5,624 nt of DNA from JADGHX01 sp040255575. Lineage in GTDB: Bacteria; Pseudomonadota; Gammaproteobacteria; Steroidobacterales; Steroidobacteraceae. Location: positions 1 through 5,624 of the forward strand of contig JBDZVF010000412.1 of the NCBI GenBank assembly GCA_040255575.1. Direction: 5' to 3'. The notes below the pieces were generated by a model. That model was not told the origin of the DNA. It was given only the letters and a program-made list of their open reading frames with translations, and ran no database searches. The position numbers and the translations under genes were made by a program. Shown here one piece after another: positions 1-5,624 of the stretch. The first letter of the stretch is position 1, and the number at the start of each line of letters is the position of its first letter.

Positions 1-48
1 ATCGGCGGCTCGGATCAGCTCGAGCAATTCCTCAGCGCAACGAGCTGA
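1..48 (+). CDS. Possible C-terminal tail of a converging gene (partial)
   Basis: Plus-strand frame 1 is open from the window edge to a TGA at 46-48 and encodes IGGSDQLEQFLSATS. The composition fits an ordinary protein C-terminus, and the position, tail to tail with the operon and separated by the hairpin at 71-97, is sensible. Fifteen residues are too few to assign a family, and an open frame this short is common by chance in GC-rich DNA. This is a weak call. Confidence 0.25.
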   Translation: MGGSDQLEQFLSATS

Positions 49-70
49 CGGCGGGTCGTGGCACTGGCCG

Positions 71-97
71 GGGGCGACGCACGAAGTGCGACGCCCC
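71..97 (-). terminator. Hairpin after the operon's last gene, terminator-like without a U run
   Basis: GGGGCG (71-76) pairs with CGCCCC (92-97), and CGCAC (78-82) with GTGCG (86-90), around a three-base loop, with one A/A (T/T on the minus strand) mismatch at 77 and 91. That is an 11-pair, very GC-rich stem. On the minus strand it begins eight bases after the DUF1552 stop codon. No T run follows on either strand, so it is not a textbook intrinsic terminator. It may end transcription imperfectly, act with Rho, or protect the 3' end. Since a plus-strand gene may end at 48, it could serve both directions. Confidence 0.55.
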
Positions 98-105
98 GAT
101 CGCGA

Positions 106-1449
106 TCACACGCCCTGCAGCCGCCCCGTGCTGTCGCCAAAGCTCTCGACCCCGACGTCGAACTTGTCGAGGATGCTCAGAAGCAGGTTGCCGGTGGGTA
201 CCGTGCGGCTGGCGACGGCGATGTGCTTGTCGCCCTTCATCTTGCCGGAGGCCCCGCCAACCAGCACATGCGGCACGTCGTAGTGCAGGTGCTGGTTGGA
301 ATTGCCCATGTTCGACCCGTAGAGAATCAGTGATCGATCGAGCAGGGTGCCGTCACCTTCCTTGATCTCGCTCAGCTTCTTCACCAGGTACGACAGCATC
401 TGCACGTGATAGCGGTTCAGGCGCGCGTACTGCGCGACGCGACCCGGATCCTCGGCGTGATGCGAGCCACCGTGGAAGCTGATGTCCGTGCCACTCTCGG
501 GATACACGCGGCCGGTCAGGTCGCGCGCGTACAGCACGGTCGCGACGCGCGTGATGTCGGCCTGGAAGGCGAGCGCCAGCAGCTCCCACTGGATCTGGAT
601 GTGCTCGTGGAAGGACTCCGGCACCCCGTAGGGCACCGCCACGTTCGGCACTTCGGAGGAGGCCTTCGCGGCGATCTGCAGGCGCCGCTCGATCTCGCGC
701 ACGTCGTCCGCATACTGCTCGAGGCGCACCCGATCGGTGTGCGTCACCTCGGGGAGCAACTCGTTCAGGGCCTCGTTCACCGAGTCGAGAATGCTGGCCT
801 GGCGCTCGCGACGCGCCTTGCGCAGCTCGGGGGAGCTGCCATCGCCGAACATGCGCTCGAACACCGTCTGCGGATTGATCTCCATCGGCATCGGCCGGTC
901 CGGCGCCTGCCAGGAAATCGTGTTCGTATAGGCGCAGCTGTAGCCTTCACCGCAATTGGTGGAGTTCGCGCCCGGATCTTCCAGGCCGAGCTGCAGGGAG
1001 GGCAGGAGCGTGTCCTTGCCGATCTTCTGCGCGATCACCTGATCGATGCTCGTGCCGACGTAGATGTCGGCGCCGGTCGTCTTCTTCGGCTTCTCGCCGG
1101 TGAGGTACGCGGCGGCCACGAAGTGATCCGCGCCCGTCACGCCCGGTGGATTCTCCGATGACTTCGACCACATGCCGCTCGTGATGATCACCTGCTTGCG
1201 GAACGGCTCGAGCGGCTCGTAGATGAACGGGAACTTGAAGCCGGGGCTGGTGCTTTCGGGAACCCAGTAGCCGGGTGCCGCGCCGTGCGGAACGAACGCG
1301 CCGACGAAGCGCGTGGGGAGCACCTTCGCTTGCGCGGCGGTTGCCCCGCGCGCAGGCAGCATGGACTCCAGGAAAGGCAGCGCGAGCGTCGCACCCATGC
1401 CGCGCAGGAACGTTCGCCGCGGCAGCTTCCGATTCGTCAGGAAATGCAT
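106..1449 (-). CDS. Tat-exported DUF1552 (HxxSHH motif) protein
   Basis: A 447-residue protein of the DUF1552 family (Pfam HXXSHH), typical in length and of unestablished biochemical function. The N-terminus has a twin-arginine signal: RRTFLR at 11-16, then a hydrophobic stretch (17-31), with probable cleavage near 38-41 (TAAQA). Folded export through Tat suggests a cofactor or metal is loaded in the cytoplasm; this is inference. Family landmarks are FVGAFVPHGAAPGYWVP (48-64), a Cys166/Cys172 pair in NCGEGYSCAYTNTISW that could form a disulfide, VFERMFGDG (196-204), a charged helical segment (about 207-262), the signature HGGSHH at 326-331, and LILYGSNMGNSNQHLHYDVP (374-393), whose His387, His389 and Asp391 may contribute to a metal site. 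The start is well supported: ATG at 1449 follows GAGGTGA at good spacing. It lies 14 bases after the cytochrome gene's stop, so the two are co-transcribed. It appears to be the last gene of the operon. Confidence 0.95.
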   Translation of the reverse strand: MHFLTNRKLPRRTFLRGMGATLALPFLESMLPARGATAAQAKVLPTRFVGAFVPHGAAPGYWVPESTSPGFKFPFIYEPLEPFRKQVIITSGMWSKSSENPPGVTGADHFVAAAYLTGEKPKKTTGADIYVGTSIDQVIAQKIGKDTLLPSLQLGLEDPGANSTNCGEGYSCAYTNTISWQAPDRPMPMEINPQTVFERMFGDGSSPELRKARRERQASILDSVNEALNELLPEVTHTDRVRLEQYADDVREIERRLQIAAKASSEVPNVAVPYGVPESFHEHIQIQWELLALAFQADITRVATVLYARDLTGRVYPESGTDISFHGGSHHAEDPGRVAQYARLNRYHVQMLSYLVKKLSEIKEGDGTLLDRSLILYGSNMGNSNQHLHYDVPHVLVGGASGKMKGDKHIAVASRTVPTGNLLLSILDKFDVGVESFGDSTGRLQGV

Positions 1450-1453
1450 GTCG

Positions 1454-1460
1454 TCACCTC
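1454..1460 (-). promoter_or_regulatory. Strong Shine-Dalgarno site of the DUF1552 gene
   Basis: On the minus strand the bases are GAGGTGA followed by CGAC and ATG. Seven bases in a row match the complement of the 16S rRNA 3' end, much stronger than the site before the cytochrome gene. It lies entirely in the 14-base gap between the two genes. It fixes the DUF1552 start at 1449 and suggests this gene can recruit ribosomes independently. Confidence 0.85.
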
Positions 1461-1463
1461 ACT

Positions 1464-3959
1464 TCATCCACCCGGCGCGTGATGCACGGCCGGCGTTGTC
1501 GAAGCAGTGCCCGATTGCGCGGGGACGCCAGAGCCCTTGTCCTCGCCCGTTGCACTGCTCGGCGCGACGTTCATCTGGAACACGTCCGTCGCCGTGATCG
1601 CTTCGATAATCGTCTTCAGCTTGAAGTTGTCGGCCGACGTTTTCGCCACGATGGCTCGCACCGTCGGCATGTCGTCGTACTCCACACCGCGCCCGAGGGC
1701 GTACGTGAGGAGATTCGACACTACGTTGCTCACGTACTGGTCCTTGTACTTCAGCACGAAGTTGCGCACGCCGGCGGGGCCATCCACCACCGTGCCGTCG
1801 TACATCACGTCCTTCGCATCGATCGGCTGACCGCTGCCGTCCAGGGTGCGCGCATGGCCGACCGCATCGAACGGCTCGAGCGCGAAGCCGATGGGATCCA
1901 TCAGCATGTGACAACCCGAGCACTGCGGCTTGGCGCGATGGTCGGAAAGCGTCTCGCGCATCGACGGCACCTTGCCGTTGCCCGCCTGGTCGGTGGTCTT
2001 CGCGTCGAGCGCCGGCACGTTGGCCGGAGGATCCGGAGCCGGTGTGCCGAGGAGATTGCGCAGTACCCACTGCCCGCGAATCACGGGTGACGTGCGGCCC
2101 GGTTGGGACGAGACCGTGAGGATCGCGCCCTTGCCGAGCAGGCCCTGGCGCGCGGCGAGCTCACCCTCGAGCTTCACGCGCCGGAACTCGCTGCCGCGAA
2201 TGCCTGGAATGCCGTAATGCTTGGCCAGCCGCTCGTTCACGAACGTGTAGTCGGCGGTCAGGAGATCCATGACGCTGCGGTCTTCATCGAGCAGGCTGGT
2301 GAAGAACAGCTCGGCTTCTTCGCGGAAAGCCTGGCGCAGGTTGTCGTCGAAGTCCGGAAACTGATCGACTACCGGCGCATGCCCCGCGAGCGCGCGCAAC
2401 CCGAGCCACTGGGCGGCAAAGTTGCGCGTCAGCGCGGAGGCGCGGGCATCGCCGAGCATGCGGCGAACCTGCTTCTTGAACACGTCTGGCTTCGACAGCT
2501 GCTTCGACTGGGCAAGCTGCAGCAGGGTGTCATCCGGAATGCTGCTCCAGAGGAAGAACGAGAGCCGGGAGGCGAGGTCCAGATCGTTGACGCGATACGC
2601 GGCACCCGGGGCGACGCCGTCCGGCGTTGTCTCCACGCGGTACAGGAACTTCGGATCCACCAGCACTCGCTGCACGACCGCGGCGATGCCGTTATCGAAC
2701 GAGCCGTTGTCGCGCCGGCCCATCGAGTAGAAGCCCATCAGCGCATCGACGTTCTGGGGCGTTGAATAGCCCCGATACGCTCGATGCGCGAGCTTCGTCG
2801 TGATCTCGCGCGCGCAGCGCTCCTCTTCGCTCGGGCTTGCGGGATGGCACGTGAAGAGGCGCCTGCGGCTCGGCGAATCCGTGGCTTCGCGCGCGTCCGC
2901 CGGGCCGTCGATGCGCACGCTGCCGATGTGCGGGTAGAACGTGAAGCCGGGCAGGCCACCGGTCTCGATCGTGCTGCGCTCGAAGGCGTGATTCATGTCG
3001 AGGCCCGGCGCGAAATTGGTCGCAAGGAACGTGACCCCGATCCGGTGCTCGCCGGCCGTCACGGGCAGGGTGACATCGATCGTTTTCAGCTGCCCGCCGC
3101 CTTCGTCGTCGATGCGGCGGTTCACGCCGAGCGCCTTGTCCCAATCGACCTTCGCGATGCGCTTGTCATCGACATAGACCAGGAGCTGCTCGCCCTTGAT
3201 CTCGCCGAACGGGCGGAAATTGCCCATGTTGCCGAGGTTCACCGAGAACACCTTGAAGGTGTAGGTGCCATCGGAAGGGAAGGTGTGGTTGATCAGGATG
3301 CCGCCGCGCGTGCCGAAGGGCAGGCCTTCCACGTGATAGTTCTGCGTGGTGTCCTCCGGAACCCGATAGGTCACCTGCGTTGGGCTCGCCGCTTCGCCCA
3401 CCGCGATGCGGCTGATGCGCGTGGCCGCCGAGAGATACGCCTCCAGCAGCGCGGAGGAGAGCGTGAGCGCGCTCGCCTGGTTGTCGAAGCCGCGGCTCGA
3501 ATCGTCCGCCGGCAGGAACTTCGAGGCGTCGATGTCGAGCGCGAGGAGGTCGCGCACCGCGTTCGAGTATTCGGTGCGATTCAGGCGATGCAGCTTGGGA
3601 ACACTGAGGCTCGGCTTCTCGCTTGCATCGATGGTCTTCTCGAGGGTGTGGATGAAGGACTGGACCGCCTCCGGCCCGGGATGATCCTCACCCGACGGCG
3701 GCATCATGCCGACGCGCATCTTCTTCAGCATCTTCTCGGCGACCTTGGCGTAGTCGAGCGGATGCTCCGGATCGAAGAGCTCGAGCTCGAGGCCACCCTT
3801 GTAGTCGGTGTAGTTGTGGCAGGTGATGCAGTACTTGTCGAGCAGCTCGCGTTGCGCGTTCGGGCCCGCGGGTTCGCCCGCCGGGGCGCCGAGGGGCAGC
3901 AGGAGCACACAACCGCCAAGGGTGGCGACCAGTGACGAGAGAGTCTTTGATGACGTCAT
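1464..3959 (-). CDS. Secreted dihaem planctomycete-type cytochrome, DUF1587/1595/1592/1588/1585 protein
   Basis: Predicted exported haem protein of about 831 residues, normal for this multidomain family, whose reaction is not established to my knowledge. Numbering is from the ATG at 3959. Residues 1-28 look like a Sec signal peptide with cleavage after APA. A planctomycete-type cytochrome c domain follows, with CITCH (Cys44, Cys47, His48) and an MPP motif (Met86) as likely distal ligand. Then come DUF1587 (about 121-185, starting LHRLNRTEYSNAVRDLL), a beta-rich segment (about 195-352), DUF1595 (about 365-428, with Cys371 and Cys382), DUF1592 (about 437-565), DUF1588 (about 588-690, with CSGCH at 680-684 then DPIGFALEPFDAVG) and DUF1585 (about 722-797). 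The last 33 residues are Ser/Gly/Ala/Pro-rich and probably disordered. A GTG at 3965 is in frame, but ATG 3959 gives a classic ATGA overlap with the ankyrin gene and better spacing from a weak GGA. Domain edges are estimates by eye. Confidence 0.94.
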   Translation of the reverse strand: MTSSKTLSSLVATLGGCVLLLPLGAPAGEPAGPNAQRELLDKYCITCHNYTDYKGGLELELFDPEHPLDYAKVAEKMLKKMRVGMMPPSGEDHPGPEAVQSFIHTLEKTIDASEKPSLSVPKLHRLNRTEYSNAVRDLLALDIDASKFLPADDSSRGFDNQASALTLSSALLEAYLSAATRISRIAVGEAASPTQVTYRVPEDTTQNYHVEGLPFGTRGGILINHTFPSDGTYTFKVFSVNLGNMGNFRPFGEIKGEQLLVYVDDKRIAKVDWDKALGVNRRIDDEGGGQLKTIDVTLPVTAGEHRIGVTFLATNFAPGLDMNHAFERSTIETGGLPGFTFYPHIGSVRIDGPADAREATDSPSRRRLFTCHPASPSEEERCAREITTKLAHRAYRGYSTPQNVDALMGFYSMGRRDNGSFDNGIAAVVQRVLVDPKFLYRVETTPDGVAPGAAYRVNDLDLASRLSFFLWSSIPDDTLLQLAQSKQLSKPDVFKKQVRRMLGDARASALTRNFAAQWLGLRALAGHAPVVDQFPDFDDNLRQAFREEAELFFTSLLDEDRSVMDLLTADYTFVNERLAKHYGIPGIRGSEFRRVKLEGELAARQGLLGKGAILTVSSQPGRTSPVIRGQWVLRNLLGTPAPDPPANVPALDAKTTDQAGNGKVPSMRETLSDHRAKPQCSGCHMLMDPIGFALEPFDAVGHARTLDGSGQPIDAKDVMYDGTVVDGPAGVRNFVLKYKDQYVSNVVSNLLTYALGRGVEYDDMPTVRAIVAKTSADNFKLKTIIEAITATDVFQMNVAPSSATGEDKGSGVPAQSGTASTTPAVHHAPGG
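3956..3959 (-). promoter_or_regulatory. ATGA stop-start overlap (translational coupling)
   Basis: The ankyrin gene ends in TGA (3958-3956) and the cytochrome gene's preferred ATG is 3959-3957, sharing four bases as ATGA. Upstream of the ATG there is only a weak GGA about nine bases away. The ribosome that ends the ankyrin protein therefore probably re-initiates here, tying the amounts of the two proteins together. Confidence 0.75.
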
Positions 3960-5624
3960 TTGCACAGGTCCGTAATGCAGATCGACGCTAAGGTGCGCCC
4001 TTCCGGAGGCACGGGCAGATTACGCGCCTTCATGAGTTTCCGAAGCAATTGCGACGTCTCGGGATGACCAATCGCGGATTGCACGCCGACGCGCACGAGG
4101 CCGTCCGCATAGTCGATGGCTTGCCAGGTGAGGCCTGACAGCGCGTGGATGCTGTCGCGGCTGCCGATGTCGTGGAGCGAAAGATCCGCGCCGCGATCCA
4201 CGAGGAGCTGCACCACGTCGTTGCGACCCTTGTGAGCGGCGCCCATGAGAGCGGTGCGGCCGTCGAGATCATCCTGCGCGTTCACGTCCGCGCCAAGGTC
4301 CAGCAGCATCTTTACCGCCTCGAGCGTTTGCTCCGGAGACCATTCGTAGGTCACGCCTTCCACCCAGCCGATTCCACTCGCGACCATGAGCGGAGTGACC
4401 TTGTGATCCGTGGGGATCGAAGGGTCGGCGCCATGATCGAGCAGCAGCTTCATCAGGACGGTATCGCCCGATTGAGCGGCGCGCAGGAAAGGGGTTGCGC
4501 CTTCCTCGAAAAGCCACTGGTTCGTGAACACCGTACGGGTCTCGGTGCTCGAGTGCATGCGCTGGTTGGGATTCGCCTTCGCCGCGAGCAGCAGCTTGAT
4601 GTACTCGAGATGATCCATGTCCGGCTTGCGGGTCGGATACTCGCCGCGCTCGATGTTGCGGTTGTCGGTCGCGATATAGAGCGGATTCCAGCCGCCGACG
4701 TTTTGAATGTTCGGATCTGCGCCGCGCTGGAGCAGGTAGGCACCGAGCTTGTAGTAGCGGTTTTGCGTGGCCACGAGGAGGGCCGTCCAGCCGTACTCGC
4801 TCGTCTGGTTCACGTCCGCACCGGCATCCAGCAGGATTTTCACCGACTCCATGTCGCCCTGACGGGTGGCGAAGAGCAGGGGCGTGAGACCGCCGAACTG
4901 TTTCGGGCCACGCTTCAAATAGGGCGCGGGCTTGGGGAAGCGGGCCACCGCGGCCTTGGCGGCGGCGATCTCTTCTTCGAAGCGCTTCTTCGCTTCTTCC
5001 TTGGCCTTCTCCGCGTCTTCCTTGCTCTGCGGGTCCGTGGTGTCGGCCTGATCCTGCTCGACGATGGCGCCGCGCAGACCCGTGCCGTCGATGAACTCCT
5101 GAATGCGCTCGCGTCCCGGAGGCGCGAGGTAGGGATTGCGGCCCGGCGCCGTGGCCGCCGAGCGCAGGCTGACATCCGCGCCTTTGGCGATGAGAAAGCG
5201 AACGGCGTCGGGATTGGAATTGGCCGCGGCCCACATGAGCGCCGTCGTGCCGCGCAGCTTCTCCTTCGCATCGATCTGCGCGCCGTTCGCCAGCAGCACT
5301 TCGAGGAGCGGGACGCGCCCGGTGCGCGCCGCCATCATGAGCGGCGTTTCGCCGTTCGCGAGGGTCTGGTTGGCATCCGCACCGGCCTTCAGCAGCGCGC
5401 GCACGATTTCCGCGTTGCCGCTTTCGCACGCGAGCGATAGCGGCGTCATGCCGGTGTCGGTGACCGCGTCCGGATTGGCCTTGGCAGCCAGGAGTTTCGC
5501 GGTGAGCTTCGCATCGCCGTGATACGCCGCCCAGTGCAGGGCGGTGCTGCCATCGGGCTGCGCCTCATTCACATCCGCCCTGGATTTGATGAGGCGCTCG
5601 ACTGCGACATTGTCTTCGCGCATC
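3956..5624 (-). CDS. Ankyrin-repeat protein, 5' end missing (partial)
   Basis: Probable protein-binding scaffold; no enzymatic motif is seen. The 555 visible residues, numbered from the Met at 5623, hold about eleven ankyrin repeats with the usual TPL/TAL helix start and GAD-hydrophobic-N turn. Repeats lie roughly at 1-22 (partial), 25-56, 57-89, 90-122, 124-156, 244-276, 277-309, 310-355, 374-406, 407-450 and 454-486. Repeats 310-355 and 407-450 carry insertions of about 12-15 residues. Residues 157-243 are not ankyrin: a Pro/Arg-rich linker, then a Lys/Glu/Ala-rich probable coiled coil (about 200-229). After the last repeat comes a tail with WQAIDYADGLVRVGVQSA (500-517) and LPVPPEGRTLASIC (536-549), ending with Cys549 and Cys554, which could form a disulfide. 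The Met at 5623 sits inside the first repeat, so it is probably internal; the true start and any signal peptide lie beyond the window. The TGA stop overlaps the next gene's ATG. Family is certain; partner and location are inferred. Confidence 0.93.
   Translation of the reverse strand, partial: MREDNVAVERLIKSRADVNEAQPDGSTALHWAAYHGDAKLTAKLLAAKANPDAVTDTGMTPLSLACESGNAEIVRALLKAGADANQTLANGETPLMMAARTGRVPLLEVLLANGAQIDAKEKLRGTTALMWAAANSNPDAVRFLIAKGADVSLRSAATAPGRNPYLAPPGRERIQEFIDGTGLRGAIVEQDQADTTDPQSKEDAEKAKEEAKKRFEEEIAAAKAAVARFPKPAPYLKRGPKQFGGLTPLLFATRQGDMESVKILLDAGADVNQTSEYGWTALLVATQNRYYKLGAYLLQRGADPNIQNVGGWNPLYIATDNRNIERGEYPTRKPDMDHLEYIKLLLAAKANPNQRMHSSTETRTVFTNQWLFEEGATPFLRAAQSGDTVLMKLLLDHGADPSIPTDHKVTPLMVASGIGWVEGVTYEWSPEQTLEAVKMLLDLGADVNAQDDLDGRTALMGAAHKGRNDVVQLLVDRGADLSLHDIGSRDSIHALSGLTWQAIDYADGLVRVGVQSAIGHPETSQLLRKLMKARNLPVPPEGRTLASICITDLCK

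Noticed and set aside
98..107. Perfect 10-base palindrome GATCGCGATC next to the hairpin
   Set aside because: It overlaps the DUF1552 stop codon and stands alone; similar GATC/CG-rich strings are expected by chance in this composition.
406..1161. Plus-strand open frame of 251 codons opposite the DUF1552 gene
   Set aside because: Antisense shadow with biased composition; the minus strand carries the conserved HxxSHH protein.
2814..2850. FTCHP (Cys371-His372) with Cys382 as a third haem site
   Set aside because: It lacks CxxCH spacing and matches the usual Cys pair of DUF1595.
2784..3935. Plus-strand open frame of 383 codons opposite the cytochrome gene
   Set aside because: Antisense shadow of well-recognised DUF1587/CITCH coding sequence; no recognisable domain.
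3900..3959. Lipoprotein signal (LGGC at residues 14-17) in the cytochrome protein
   Set aside because: Hydrophobic residues continue after the Cys and an APA cleavage site follows, so an ordinary Sec signal fits better, though a lipobox cannot be fully excluded.
3960..3965. GTG at 3965 as the cytochrome gene start
   Set aside because: It adds only two residues; ATG at 3959 gives the ATGA overlap and better spacing from the GGA.
4145..5440. Long plus-strand open frame of 431 codons opposite the ankyrin gene
   Set aside because: It is the antisense of clear ankyrin repeats; its Arg/Ala/His/Val-rich product matches no family and reflects GC-rich third codon positions.

Overview
The window is a compact, high-GC, fully coding stretch from a Gram-negative bacterium. 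All three recognisable genes lie on the minus strand, so the window reads right to left. Every product carries, or probably lost at the window edge, an export signal. The family combination (planctomycete-type cytochrome with DUF1587/1595/1592/1588/1585, DUF1552, and an ankyrin-repeat protein) is one I associate with soil and aquatic bacteria such as Steroidobacter-like Gammaproteobacteria, Acidobacteriota and Planctomycetota. The sequence alone does not settle the phylum. I see no mobile element, CRISPR array, tRNA or rRNA.

Layout in transcription order. (1) Positions 5624-3956: a long ankyrin-repeat protein with about eleven repeats, a charged coiled-coil insert in the middle and a distinctive cysteine-containing C-terminal tail. 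Its 5' end is cut off by the window. (2) Positions 3959-1464: a secreted protein of about 831 residues with two c-type haem motifs (CITCH near the N-terminus, CSGCH in the DUF1588 region) and a beta-rich segment inserted between DUF1587 and DUF1595. Its ATG overlaps the ankyrin stop codon as ATGA. (3) Positions 1449-106: a Tat-exported DUF1552 protein with the family-defining HxxSHH motif, preceded by a strong Shine-Dalgarno sequence and a gap of only 14 bases. (4) Positions 97-71: a near-perfect hairpin just after the last stop codon that probably ends or protects the transcript. Positions 1-48 may hold the tail of a converging plus-strand gene.

The three genes almost certainly form one operon with translational coupling at the first junction. 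As far as I know, none of the three families has an established biochemical role. The reasonable inference is a periplasmic or surface system: the dihaem protein for electron transfer or oxidation, the Tat-exported DUF1552 protein as a possible metal-binding partner, and the ankyrin protein as a scaffold. It parallels the DUF1549/DUF1553 plus DUF1501 pairs of Planctomycetes. This uncharacterised three-gene cassette is the best candidate here for an undescribed system.
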